This document shows positions 35,590 to 45,279 of a DNA stretch of 64,000 nucleotides, in pieces. A model generated the notes under the pieces. That model made no database searches, was not told the origin of the DNA, and saw nothing but the letters and a program-made list of their open reading frames with translations. A program made the translations under genes and the position numbers. The stretch's first letter is position 1, and every line of letters starts with the position of its first letter. Source of the DNA: Roseiarcus sp963805295 (lineage in GTDB: Bacteria > Pseudomonadota > Alphaproteobacteria > Rhizobiales > Beijerinckiaceae); the NCBI GenBank assembly GCA_963805295.1, contig CAWDTW010000058.1:62001-126000 (forward strand), in the 5' to 3' direction.

Positions 35590-36201
35590 GAGCGCGGCCC
35601 GTCCGGTCTCTCAGCCGACGAAACGCGCGCGTACGAGCAGCTCAAGGTCTTATTTGCGAAGCGACGCGCCTACGCACAAATGATGGGGACGCGCCCGCAA
35701 ACGGTCTATGGATTGGCGGATTCGCCCGTCGGCCTCGCGGCCTGGCTCTTTGACCACGGTGACGGTTATGACCAGCCGTCGGCGGCGTTAACCTCGGCCG
35801 TGCTCGGGCGCACGACCAATGGACACCCCGCGGGCGACCTTACACGAAACGACGTGCTCGACGACTTCACGCTGTACTGGCTGACGAACACGGCGATATC
35901 TGCGGCCCGCTTCTATTGGGAACTTCACTTCAGCCTTTACAACGCCGCTAACGTCGCCATCCCGGCTGCCGTGAGCGTCTTTCCTGGCGAGAACTATCAA
36001 GCCCCGCGGACCTGGACCGAGCGCGCGTATCCGAAGCTCATCTATTTCAACGAGGTCGACAAGGGCGGTCACTTTGCGGCGTGGGAACAGCCGCAGCTCT
36101 TCGCTGAGGAGATCCGCGCGGCGTTTCGATCGCTCCGCCAGAGTGGCGACGGCCCTGAATTGGGATTGCTTGTGATGGCGCCTGTTCTGAACCCTGATTG
36201 A
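35590..36201 (+). pseudogene. C-terminal fragment of an epoxide hydrolase-family protein
   Basis: About 200 residues match the lid and C-terminal half of EHN-type epoxide hydrolases: GLSADETRAYEQLKVLFAKR, QTVYGLADSPVGLAAWLFDH, LTNTAISAARFYWELHF, and the catalytic His region EVDKGGHFAAWEQPQLF. The N-terminal half, with the nucleophile Asp elbow, is not recognisable; the open frame extends upstream to 35332 through sequence with no family likeness. The fragment should be inactive. Confidence 0.7.
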
Positions 36202-36212
36202 AGGCGGAAACT

Positions 36213-36734
36213 ATGAGACGGATTGTTTCCGTGCTCGTTGCAGTTGGAGCGCTGGCCGGCGGGGTCGCCACCATGGCCCCCGCATCTGGACAGTCCGATG
36301 GAGAGGCCGCCCCGATCTTCGGAGTCAAAATCCCCCCAGGATACCGCGACTGGAGGTTGATCTCCGTGGCCCACGAAGAAGGCAACCTCAACGATTTGCG
36401 CGCCCAACTGGGCAACGATGTCGCGATCAAGGCCTATCGGGAAGGAACGCTTCCGTTCCCGGACGGCGCGATCATTGCTGCGATTCATTGGAATTACGTT
36501 CCATCGGAGGAAAACAACAAAGTCTTTGGTCGTTCGCAATCTTTCGTCGCCGGGTCCGCCAAGAATATTCAGTTCATGGTCAAGGACTCGAAAAAATACG
36601 CGGCGACAGGCGGCTGGGGGTTCGCCGACTTTACGGACGGCAAACCTGCCGACGAGGCGCTGCACAAAACCTGCTTCCCTTGCCACGAGCCTGCCAAAGC
36701 TCGCGACTTTGTCTTCACCCGCTACGCGCCTTGA
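36213..36734 (+). CDS. Cytochrome P460-family protein
   Basis: 173 residues with a signal peptide (about 1-27, ending APASGQ). The C-terminal part has the c-type heme motif CFPCH inside ALHKTCFPCHEPAKARDF, and the P460 block GYRDWRLISVAHEEGNLNDL near the start. P460 proteins oxidise hydroxylamine or NO in ammonia oxidisers and methanotrophs; many homologues are uncharacterised. Here it stands 62 bases upstream of iorA, so it might accept electrons from the IorAB hydroxylase. That link is inference from position. Confidence 0.85.
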   Translation: MRRIVSVLVAVGALAGGVATMAPASGQSDGEAAPIFGVKIPPGYRDWRLISVAHEEGNLNDLRAQLGNDVAIKAYREGTLPFPDGAIIAAIHWNYVPSEENNKVFGRSQSFVAGSAKNIQFMVKDSKKYAATGGWGFADFTDGKPADEALHKTCFPCHEPAKARDFVFTRYAP

Positions 36735-36796
36735 AGGGCGCGGGTGGGTCAGCGTATCGCGCTGAAATCGCCATTGGTTGTAAAGGAGAGGACGCG

Positions 36797-37268
36797 ATGG
36801 CCTTCATCATCAAAGTCAACGGCAAGACGCACAGCGTCGATGTCGACGGCGACACCCCTCTCTTGTGGGTGTTGCGCGACGTGCTCGGCATGACCGGCAC
36901 GAAGTTCGGTTGCGGCATGGCGCTGTGCGGCGCTTGCACCGTGCATCTCGACGGCGTCGCCACCCGTTCTTGCGTAACCCCAATCGACACCATCGGCGCC
37001 TCCAAGATCACAACGATCGAGGCGATTGGCGCGACAGCGGCAGGCGCCAGGATCCAGAAGGCGTGGCTCGACCGGGAGGTCGTTCAATGCGGCTATTGTC
37101 AGTCCGGCCAGATCATGTCGGCGTCCGCCCTGCTGGCGAGCAACCCACATCCGACGGATTTCGGACATCGACGACGCGATGTCGGGCAACATCTGCCGCT
37201 GCGGGACCTATGGCCGCATTCGCGAAGCGATCAAACAGGCCGCGCAATCGAGCGCGCAGGGAGGCTGA
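36797..37268 (+). CDS. iorA: Isoquinoline 1-oxidoreductase alpha subunit ([2Fe-2S] protein), read with one frameshift
   Basis: About 156 residues of the xanthine-oxidase small-subunit type. The plant-type cluster is GTKFGCGMALCGACTVHLDG; the second cluster domain has VVQCGYCQSGQIMSASALL and, after the shift, SGNICRCGTYGRIREAI. The shift is at GATTTC (37157-37162); one T fewer gives GATTC and PTDSDIDDAMSGNICRCG, as expected. The start has a strong site (AAAGGAGAGGACGCG). It passes electrons from the molybdenum subunit encoded next. Confidence 0.88.
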
Positions 37269-37270
37269 CA

Positions 37271-37630
37271 ATGATCTTCGATCGCATCACTTCCGGAGCC
37301 GCCGGCTCAGATCGATCCTCATCATCGGACGATTTCTCCCGGCGCAGATTCCTGCAGGCTGGAGCGGCGGCCGGCGGCGGCCTGATGCTGAGCCTGAGCC
37401 TGCCGTTCGCCAGCGGCGAAGCCGAAGCGGCCGGCGCCGGCGGCTTTGCGCCCAACGCCTTCATCCGCATCGACGGCGACGGGCACATCGTGCTGACCAT
37501 GCCCTATGTCGAGATGGGCCAGGGCGATTACACCGCGATCCCGATGCTGATCGCCGAGGAACTGGAGGTGGACCTGAAGCAAGTGCGGCTGGAGCATGCC
37601 CCGCCCAACCCAAAGCTTTACGGCAACCCC
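37271..37630 (+). pseudogene. iorB: iorB, N-terminal part (isoquinoline 1-oxidoreductase beta subunit), cut by IS110
   Basis: 120 codons with a twin-arginine signal (SRRRFLQAGAAAGGGLML) and the start of the molybdopterin-binding subunit (PNAFIRIDGDGHIVLTMPYV, EMGQGDYTAIPMLIAEELEV). The gene is intact up to PPNPKLYGNP, where IS110 copy 2 begins. The other 615 codons lie at 39204. The Tat signal implies export of the folded enzyme to the periplasm. Confidence 0.92.
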
Positions 37631-39203
37631 TCACATGGGGTGCTTCCAGTCAAGCTCATTCATTTCGTCATTTCACTTTCTCCTGGGCGTTTGGATCCGA
37701 AGCGTGAGCCCGTCTTTGCCATGCAGCCCTGATGACCGCATCACCTCACATCCGGTCGAGCTTGTGGGCTCGGACCATAATCCCTCGTGCTCGAGGGCAT
37801 CGGGCTCGGGTTGGCGGGACCATCCTTTTTCACGGCGTGTTTCAGCCCGGGGGTTGATCCGCGGTCGCCGCCCGCCCGGATCCGGCGAAGCCGTCGCGTT
37901 CAGCTTCGCTGGAATGGGGTTAAGTCGTTAAGTCATCGTTGGAGTGCAGGAGTGGGATTGAGCCATCGGGTCATGCCGTCTTGAACACGGCGCCCTCGGG
38001 AACGACGCCTTGGGTGACATAGCGCCACAGGGCGACGAGGAGTTTGCGGGCCAGCGCGACGATGGCGATCCGGCGGATTTGTCCCTTCCCGGCGCCGACC
38101 CGCGCCTGAAACCAGCGGCTCAACGCCGAGTTCCGGCTGGTGACGCAGCCAGAACCAGGCAAGCTCGATCATCGTCTTGCGCAGGCGGCGGTTGCCCGAC
38201 TTCGAGATGCCCTGATCCCGTTCGACGCCGCCGCTCTGCCAGGGGCTGGGCGCCAATCCGCCGTAAGCCGCCACCTGGCGTCGGTTGCCGAAGCTGCGGA
38301 ACAACGATTCCAGCCAGAGGAGCGAGGCGAACTCAGGGCCCAAGCCCTTGAACCTGAGGAGCAGGGCGGCGGGGTTGTTCGGCTCCTCGGCTTCTGTGCG
38401 GATGAGCGCGTCGCGGGCCCGTTCGACCGCAGCCAGTTGCGTCGTCGCTAGCGCGATCCGATCGAGTTCCCGGCGGATTTCCGCCTTCAGCATCGGCGGC
38501 AGCTCGCGACCGTCGCCGGTTCGCAGCGCCTCCAGTCGTTCGACACGATCGCGCCGAAGCGGATTGTAATCCCGGACGCCTTGGCCGCTGAGCAGGCCCC
38601 GGACCCGATTGGTATGCTGAATGCGTTCCTTCAGCAGCGTGCCGCGCTCGCGCGTCAGGCGCCGGCGATCCTCGTCTTCCGGGCTCGGCGCCCGAACCAT
38701 CGAACAGACCCGCCGCTCGCCGCGCGCCCAGGCCATCAGCGTCCGCAACAGCGTCTCGCCGTCGATCGCATCGGTCTTGGCCCGCCGATGCCGCCGGGCG
38801 ACCGCGATCGAAGCCGCATCGACGACGTGGCTCTCGATCCCGTTGGCGAGCAGCAAGCGATGAATTGAAAACCCGTCCAATCCCGCTTCCTGAATGACGA
38901 CCGTTTTGACCGGCGCCCCATAGCGCTGCTCGGCCTTCGCCCTCGATCGCGAAAGAAGGTCGAGCAGGCAGGCGCCGTCCCCGCCCTCGACCACGTGCTT
39001 GGAAAACTTCTCGCTGCCCGGACTGTTGATCGTCACAACCCATTTCGATTTGCTCAATTCGAGCGAGGCGAACAACGTGATATCATTCGCGCGGACGGTG
39101 GTCGCGACAGCGGTCGCAGAGGTGACAGACTTCATTGGTTGCCTCCATGCTGGTGTGGAAGCTCAGCCTACCAAGTCAGGCCGCCGTCCACCCGCATAGG
39201 ATC
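37631..39203 (-). mobile_element. IS110-family element, copy 2 (in iorB)
   Basis: 1573 bases, with the same ends as copy 1 (TCACATGGGGTGC to CGCATAGGATC). Excision restores codons TAC GGC AAC CCC TTT TTC with no lost or gained base, so the insertion point is CCCC|TTTT, as in copy 1. The only differences from copy 1 that I found are at four places, each on a GANTC pentamer. Confidence 0.93.
37971..39135 (-). CDS. IS110-family transposase, copy 2, apparent frameshift near the end
   Basis: Same protein as copy 1 with few substitutions (for example GFSIHRLL for GFWIYRLL). About 60 codons before the end the frame is lost at GAGTTC (38128-38133), where copy 1 reads AAGTC. One T fewer would give GAGTC and restore the last residues (ALSRWFQARVGAGKGQIRRI onward). 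The shift is probably a base-calling error. Confidence 0.88.
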
Positions 39204-41051
39204 TTTTTCGGCGGCGTGCAGGTGACAGGCGGCTCGACCGCGATATCCGAGGCGTGGCAGCCGATGCGCCAGGCCGGCGCAGCTGCAAGAACGATGCTCG
39301 TGTCGGCGGCGGCAAAGCGCTGGAACGTCGATCCCGCGTCCTGCCGCGCTGAAAGCGGCGAAGCGCTTCACGCGGCGACGGGAAGACGACTTACATATGG
39401 CGAGCTTGCCGCCGACGCCGCCGGCATGCCCGTCCCCCAAGACGTGGCGCTCAAGCGTCCGGAGGACTTCAAGCTCATCGGCACTTCGGCCAAGCGGCTC
39501 GATACTCCCGCGAAGGTCAACGGATCAGCCGTCTACGGCATTGACGCTCGCCCGCCGGGCGTGAAGATTGCCACCCTCGCGCAGTCGCCCGTGTTCGGCG
39601 GTCGGGTGAAGACAGTGGATGACGCGGCGGCCAAGGCGGTCAACGGCGTACGCCAGATCGTGCGGCTCGACGACGCCGTCGCCGTCGTCGCCGACCACAT
39701 GGGGGCCGCGAAGAAGGGGCTGGCCGCTCTCGTCATCGAATGGGACGACGGACCACATGCCAAGCTCAATACCGACGAGATCGCGAGCGAACTGGAAAAA
39801 GCCACGTTCAATTCAGGGCCGGTTGCGCAGAATATCGGCGACGTCGACAAGGCGATGGCGAGCGCCGCCACCAAGGTCGAGGCGACCTACCAGGTTCCGT
39901 TTTTGGCCCATGCGACAATGGAGCCGATGAACTGCACGGTCCATGTCCGCGAGGACGGCTGCGACGTTTGGGTCGGCAGCCAAGTGCTGGCGCGAGCTCA
40001 GGCGGCGGCAGCGAAGGTTACGGGTCTGCCGTTGGAGAAAGTCGTCGTCCATAATCACCTGATCGGCGGCGGATTCGGCCGGCGGCTGGAGATCGATGGC
40101 GTCGCCCGCGCGGTTGAGATCGCCAGACACGCCGACGGCCCCGTCAAGGTCGTGTGGACGCGCGAGGAAGACATCCAGCACGACATGTATCGGCCGTATT
40201 TCTTCGACCGGATGTCTGCCGGTCTCGACCAGAAGGGAATGCCCATCGCCTGGAACCATCGCTTCGCGGGCTCCTCGATCTTTGCGAGATGGCTCCCTCC
40301 GGCGTTCAACAACGGTCTCGACCCCGACACGACCGATGGCGCGATCAATCTCGTCTACGCCTTGCCGAACATGCGCGTCGAATATCTGCGGGTCGAACCC
40401 CCCGGCATTCCGACCGCCTTCTGGCGCAGCGTCGGCCCGTCGCACAATGTCTTTGTGACCGAAAGCTTCATCGACGAACTGGCCGCTGCGGCGAAGCAGG
40501 ATGCGGTCGCCTACCGGCGGGCTCTCCTCGACAAGTCGCCCCGCGCCAAAGCTGTCCTCGATCTCGCCGCGGATAAGGCCGGTTGGGGACAGCCCCTGCC
40601 CGATAGGGTCGGACGCGGCGCTTCGGTCCAGTCCTCCTTCCGGACCTATATGGCGCAGGTCGCCGAAGTCGAAGTGTCGAAGGACGGCTCGGTTCGTGTC
40701 CGGCGCGTCGTTTGCGCGGTCGATTGCGGCGTTGTGGTCAATCCCGACATCGTACGGGCGCAGATCGAGGGCGCGATCATCTTCGGAATCACAGCGGCGC
40801 TCTACGGCGCAATCACCCTCAAGAACGGCCGCGTCGAGCAAGCCAACTTCGACACCTACCAAATGCTGCGCATCAACGAGGCGCCGGCGATCGAGGTCCA
40901 TATTGTCCAGAGTTCCGAGCCGCCGGGCGGGATGGGCGAACCCGGGACCTCGGCGATCGTCCCCGCGGTCGCCAACGCGATCTTCGCCGCGATCGGCAAG
41001 CGCTTGCGCAAGCTGCCGATCGACACTACTGCGTTGAAGCAGCCGACGTGA
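39204..41051 (+). pseudogene. iorB: iorB, C-terminal part (isoquinoline 1-oxidoreductase beta subunit)
   Basis: 615 residues of the molybdenum hydroxylase large subunit: FGGVQVTGGSTAISEAWQPM, NHLIGGGFGRRLEIDGVARA, TAFWRSVGPSHNVFVTESFI, AVDCGVVVNPDIVRAQIEGA and the C-terminal active-site Glu motif PGGMGEPGTSAIVPAVANAI. Joined with the first part it makes 735 residues, the normal IorB length. Without its own signal and start it should not be produced. The family oxidises N-heterocycles or aldehydes; the true substrate is unknown. Confidence 0.92.
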
Positions 41052-41136
41052 GCGGAACCAGGGTTGCGATGCGTACGAAGCTTCAAAGGGTGAAGTTCGA
41101 GAGAGTTCAGAATACGCAACAGCAGGGAGTGAACTC

Positions 41137-41559
41137 ATGATTCGCAAGGCGAAAGCGGTTTGGCGCGGCACGGGCCGCGACGGCAGCGGCAATCTTTCCA
41201 CCGATTCCGGGGTGCTCGCTGAGACCCCATATTCTTTTCGGACCCGTTTCGAGAACGAGAAGGGCACGAACCCTGAAGAGCTGATCGCCGCCGCCCATGC
41301 CGGATGCTTCACCATGGCGTTGGCCTTTCAGCTGCAGGGCGCCGGCTATACGCCCACTGAGCTCAATACCGAGGCCGCGGTCACCCTTGAGCCAGAGGGC
41401 CAGGGATTCCGCATCAGTCGGTCGGCTCTGACCCTCCGCGCCCGAGTGCCGAACCTGGACGAAGCCGCATTTGCTCGAATGGCCGGCGATGCCGAGAAGA
41501 ACTGCCCGGTCTCCAAGGTCCTCAACGCCGCGATCACATTGGACGCCAAGTTGGTCTGA
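41137..41559 (+). CDS. OsmC-family peroxiredoxin-like protein
   Basis: 140 residues. The two reactive cysteines of OsmC/Ohr proteins are visible in AAAHAGCFTMALAFQL and GDAEKNCPVSKVLNAAI, and the start KAKAVWRGTGRDGSGNLST is typical of OsmC. It reduces hydroperoxides. It lies 85 bases after iorB and probably belongs to the same transcription unit, where it could cope with peroxide made by the oxidoreductase. Confidence 0.92.
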   Translation: MIRKAKAVWRGTGRDGSGNLSTDSGVLAETPYSFRTRFENEKGTNPEELIAAAHAGCFTMALAFQLQGAGYTPTELNTEAAVTLEPEGQGFRISRSALTLRARVPNLDEAAFARMAGDAEKNCPVSKVLNAAITLDAKLV

Positions 41560-41640
41560 GGCGTCAGCTGGGTCTCTCGACGTAAGCGCGAGCCGGCGGA
41601 TGCGTTGGCCGGCCAACACGTCCAGACAAGGAGGACGACA

Positions 41641-42150
41641 ATGGTTCGAACCCACCAGCCGGGCGAAGCCGTTTTCAGAGCGATCCTGCCGGAAAACATC
41701 GACTGGAAGCCGTTCCCGGCGTTCCCGCCTTCGGTCCGCCTCGCCGTCGTTGTCGGTCAGCCCTCGGAGCCGGGGCCCTACGTGGTCAGGGTGAAAGTGC
41801 CCTCTGGTGTGAAGCTGATGCCGCACCGACACCCGGAGGACCGGATCTACACGGTGATGTCCGGCGTTTTCTACATCGGCCTCGGCGATGAGTTCGACGG
41901 CGATAAGGTGCAGGCTTATCCGCCCGGCAGCGTCATTGTCCTGCCCGGCGACACGCCCCACTTCCACTGGGCAAAGTCCGGCGAGTACGTCACCCAGGTA
42001 TCGGCGATTGGTCCCTTGGGTCTCGAATATTTGGATCCCAAAGACGATCCGCGCGCGCAAAGTCGCCAACACGCGACGCCGACAAACCAGGTTCGAGGAC
42101 AGCCTTCCGCTGGAAGCTCCAAGCGGTCGCGGACGCCGACATGGGGCTGA
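41641..42150 (+). CDS. Cupin-domain protein
   Basis: 169 residues from ATG 41641, behind AAGGAGG. The cupin motif 1 is VKLMPHRHPEDRIYTVMSGV (His, His, Glu-like ligands) and motif 2 contains VLPGDTPHFHWAKSG. Small cupins of this kind bind a metal; the reaction is unknown. The last 35 residues after DPKDDPR look unlike the family and may reflect a lost stop. Confidence 0.78.
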   Translation: MVRTHQPGEAVFRAILPENIDWKPFPAFPPSVRLAVVVGQPSEPGPYVVRVKVPSGVKLMPHRHPEDRIYTVMSGVFYIGLGDEFDGDKVQAYPPGSVIVLPGDTPHFHWAKSGEYVTQVSAIGPLGLEYLDPKDDPRAQSRQHATPTNQVRGQPSAGSSKRSRTPTWG

Positions 42151-42221
42151 TCAAAGCAGGCTGATGCATCCGCCTCGTCTGGCGCGCTTCCTTGCGACTG
42201 TGGAACGAAGGAGGTTCATTA

Positions 42222-43289
42222 ATGGATACGATCAAAGTCCGCGAGGAAATCAACCATCGTCGCCGACGCTTTTTTGGCGCCGCAGCGATGACTGTCGCAG
42301 CCGCCCAGCTCGGCGTGACCGGTTTTGCTGACGCACAGACCAACGGCGCAAAGCCACGGGATCTGCCCGCGATCAAGCCGGGCACGAACACTTCGTTCGC
42401 CTCACTGAAACAGATCGACGCTGGCGTCCTGAATGTCGGCTACGCTGAAGCCGGCCCCGCCGATGGTCCTGCGGTCATTCTTTTGCACGGATGGCCTTAC
42501 GACATTCATAGCTACGTCGACGTGGCCCCTCTGCTGGCGTCGGCCGGCTACAGGCCAATCATCCCGTACCTCCGCGGCTATGGCCCAACGCGCTTCCTTT
42601 CAAGGGAGACCGCCCGGAACGGCCAGCAATCGGTGATTGCCGTCGACGTCCTCGCCTTGATGGACGCCCTAAAGATCCAGAAGGCGACCATCGGCGGCTT
42701 TGATTGGGGGGCGCGGACGGCCGACATCGTCGCGGCGCTCTGGCCGGAGCGCTGCAAGGCCCTCGTCTCCGTCAGCGGCTACCTGATCGGCAGCCAGGAA
42801 GCAGGCAAGATACCGTTGCCGCCAAAGGCTGAGCTCCAGTGGTGGTACCAGTACTAATTTGCGACGGAACGCGGCCGGGCTGGCTACGACAAATACCGGC
42901 GCGATTTTGCGAAGCTCATTTGGCGGCTCGCTTCGCCGAAATGGGACTTCGACGACGCCACGTTCGAACGCACCGCGGCGTCGTTGGACAACCCGGATCA
43001 TGTCGCCATCGTCATCCATAATTATCGGTGGCGGCTCGGACTGGCTGAAGGCGAGCCGAAATATGACGATCTGGAAAAGCGGCTTGCCGAAGGTCCGGTC
43101 ATCGCTGTGCCCACCATTACCCTTGAAGGCGACGCCAACGGCGCTCCGCATCCGGACGCCAGCTCCTACGCCAAGAAATTCTCAGGCAAATATGCGCACC
43201 GGCTCATCAAAGGCGGCGTCGGGCACAACCTGCCTCAGGAAGCTCCCCAGGCCTTTGCCGAAGCCGTCGTCGAAGTCGCGGAAAGTTGA
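42222..43289 (+). pseudogene. Exported alpha/beta hydrolase with an internal stop codon
   Basis: Two consecutive parts in one frame make a complete hydrolase of about 355 residues. A Tat signal (HRRRRFFGAAAMTVAAAQLG) is followed by ILLHGWPYDIHSYVDVAPLL and the nucleophile elbow region ATIGGFDWGARTADIVAALW. The frame then meets TAA at 42855-42857 (WYQY stop FATERGRAGYDKY), where the family has Tyr or Phe. The second part ends with the catalytic His region RLIKGGVGHNLPQEAPQAF. There is no GANTC here, so the stop may be real. The start has AAGGAGG. Likely epoxide or haloalkane hydrolase-like. Confidence 0.82.
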
Positions 43290-43697
43290 TCGGCGTTAGC
43301 CTGCTCGCCCTGCGGAGTGACTGCCGAAACCGTCGTCGAAGTTACTCGATACAGATTTTCGCCACTGGCCGAGCGCGAGTTCATGACTCGCGCTCAGCTT
43401 GCTTCCCGAGTTGCCGCGATCGCTTGCCACACCAGTATTTGACATCCCCTCCCCGCGCGCATAAGAACCCGCCTTCGTCAGGTTTCCGCCTCGTCGATCA
43501 GCCGTCCGATCCTTTGAGCTCGGCGGTCCCCGTCCGGCAGCGCGTCGCGCCCCCGGGCGCGATTCGTGCTGGTTGGAGGGAGAGGGAGTTGGCAATCGGC
43601 AGTCGGGGCCGCGACCCCATATTCCCACTGCCGACTGCCCACTGCCGACTGCCCACTGCCGACTGCCCACTGCCGACTGCCCCAAAAGGAGCGTTTC
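43290..43697. other. Intergenic region before ffh
   Basis: About 408 bases. It contains the 14-base tandem repeat described separately and an upstream inverted match to it (GGCAATCGGCAGTCGGGG near 43592). Near 43323 a 20-base stretch (GCCGAAACCGTCGTCGAAGT) repeats the end of the hydrolase gene with one change. No gene is evident. Confidence 0.45.
43624..43683 (+). repeat. 14-base tandem repeat, four units, in the ffh leader
   Basis: CCCACTGCCGACTG occurs four times without a mismatch (43624-43679) and a fifth unit starts (CCCA). It ends 14 bases before the ffh ATG, taking in part of the ribosome-binding region. Copy number could vary by slippage. Confidence 0.9.
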
Positions 43698-45263
43698 ATG
43701 TTCGAGAGCCTGTCCGAAAAGCTCTCCGGCATATTGGATAAACTCACCGGCCGCGGCGCCCTCTCGGAGGAGGACGTCAACGCCGCGATGCGCGAGGTGC
43801 GGCGCGCCCTCCTCGAGGCGGACGTCGCGCTCGAGGTCGTTCGCTCGTTCGTCGACCGCACCCGCACCAAGGCGGTCGGCGCCGCCGTCGTGAAGTCGGT
43901 CAAGCCCGGCCAGATGGTGGTGAAAATCGTCCACGATTCGCTGATCGAGACGCTTGGCGGCGAATCCCAGGCGATCGACCTCAACGCCCCGGCCCCCGTC
44001 GCGATCATGCTGGTGGGCCTCCAGGGCGCGGGCAAGACCACGACCGCCGCCAAGATCGCCAAGCGTCTCGCCGAGCGCGACAAGCGAAAAGTGCTGATGG
44101 CTTCGCTCGACGTGAAGCGCCCTGCGGCGCAGGAGCAGCTCGCGGTGCTGGGCCAACAGGTCGGCGTCGACACGCTGCCGATCATTCCCGGCCAGGATCC
44201 GGTCGCCATCGCCAAGCGCGCCGAATTGGCCGCGCGGCTTCAGGGCTACGACGTCGTGCTGCTCGACACGGCCGGGCGCACCCATATCGACGAGCCCTTG
44301 ATGGCGGAGATGGCGGACATCCGCGACGCCGCCCGCCCCCACGAAATCCTGCTCGTCGCCGACGCGCTGACGGGCCAGGACGCGGTCAATCTGGCCAAGA
44401 ACTTCAACGAGCGGGTCGGCCTCACCGGCATCGTGCTGACCCGGATGGACGGCGACGGGCGGGGCGGCGCGGCCCTCTCGATGCGCGCGGTCACCGGCAA
44501 GCCGATCAAGCTGCTCGGCGTCGGCGAGAAGATGGACGCGGTCGAGGATTTTCATCCGGCGCGGCTCGCCGACCGAATCCTCGGCATGGGCGACATCGTG
44601 TCGCTGGTCGAGAAGGCGGCGCAGACGATCGACGCGGCGCAGGCGGCCAAGATGGCCGAGAAGATGCGCAAGGGCGTCTTCGACTTGAACGACCTCTCCG
44701 AGCAGCTCGCCCAGATCGAGAAGCTCGGCGGCATGGGCGGGATCATGGGCATGCTGCCCGGCGTCGCCAAGATCAAGGATCAGCTCGCCTCCGCCAATCT
44801 CGACGACAAGTTCGTCAAGCGCCAGCGCGCGATCATCTCCTCGATGACCCCGCAGGAGCGGCGGAACCCCGACATGCTGAAAGCCTCGCGCAAGAAGCGC
44901 ATCGCGGCCGGCTCGGGGGTCAACGTGGAGCAGGTCAACCGCTTGCTGAAGCAGCACCGGCAGATGGCCGACATGATGAAAATGATGGGCGGGTCCGCCG
45001 GCAAGCGCGGCGGCGTGATGGGCAAGCTCGGCCAGATGATGGGCATGGGCGGCATGGCGATGCCGACGCCCGATGAGATCGCGGCGATGCAGAAGCAGCT
45101 GGGCGGGGGGCCGGCGCCCGGCCTGCCCTCGGGCCCGCTCGGCATTCCCGCCGCCCCGCCGCCAGGCGCCTTCAACCTGCCGCCGCGATTCCCCGGTCTC
45201 GGGTCCGGCCCGAAGCTGCCGGGGCTGGGGGGCGGCCTCAACCCGTTCGGCAAGAAGAAGTGA
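43698..45263 (+). CDS. ffh: Signal recognition particle protein Ffh
   Basis: 521 residues. N and G domains: FESLSEKLSGILDKLTGRG, GTPase loop VGLQGAGKTTTAAKIA (about 105), DVKRPAAQEQL, VLLDTAGRTHIDEPL and LTRMDGDGRGG. The Met-rich M domain follows (MGGIMGMLPGVAK, MADMMKMMGGSAGK). A long Gly/Pro-rich tail of about 80 residues is typical of alphaproteobacterial Ffh. ATG 43698 is preceded by AAAAGGAGCG. With 4.5S RNA it targets membrane proteins; rpsP-rimM-trmD follow, a common order. Confidence 0.96.
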   Translation: MFESLSEKLSGILDKLTGRGALSEEDVNAAMREVRRALLEADVALEVVRSFVDRTRTKAVGAAVVKSVKPGQMVVKIVHDSLIETLGGESQAIDLNAPAPVAIMLVGLQGAGKTTTAAKIAKRLAERDKRKVLMASLDVKRPAAQEQLAVLGQQVGVDTLPIIPGQDPVAIAKRAELAARLQGYDVVLLDTAGRTHIDEPLMAEMADIRDAARPHEILLVADALTGQDAVNLAKNFNERVGLTGIVLTRMDGDGRGGAALSMRAVTGKPIKLLGVGEKMDAVEDFHPARLADRILGMGDIVSLVEKAAQTIDAAQAAKMAEKMRKGVFDLNDLSEQLAQIEKLGGMGGIMGMLPGVAKIKDQLASANLDDKFVKRQRAIISSMTPQERRNPDMLKASRKKRIAAGSGVNVEQVNRLLKQHRQMADMMKMMGGSAGKRGGVMGKLGQMMGMGGMAMPTPDEIAAMQKQLGGGPAPGLPSGPLGIPAAPPPGAFNLPPRFPGLGSGPKLPGLGGGLNPFGKKK

Positions 45264-45279
45264 GCCGGCGAACGCGTTT

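Noticed and set aside
43257..43345. Duplicated 20 bases after the hydrolase gene
   Set aside because: Only about 20 bases match with one change; too short to claim a duplication event.
43624..43683. CRISPR-like repeats
   Set aside because: The 14-base units are directly contiguous without spacers, and there are no cas genes.
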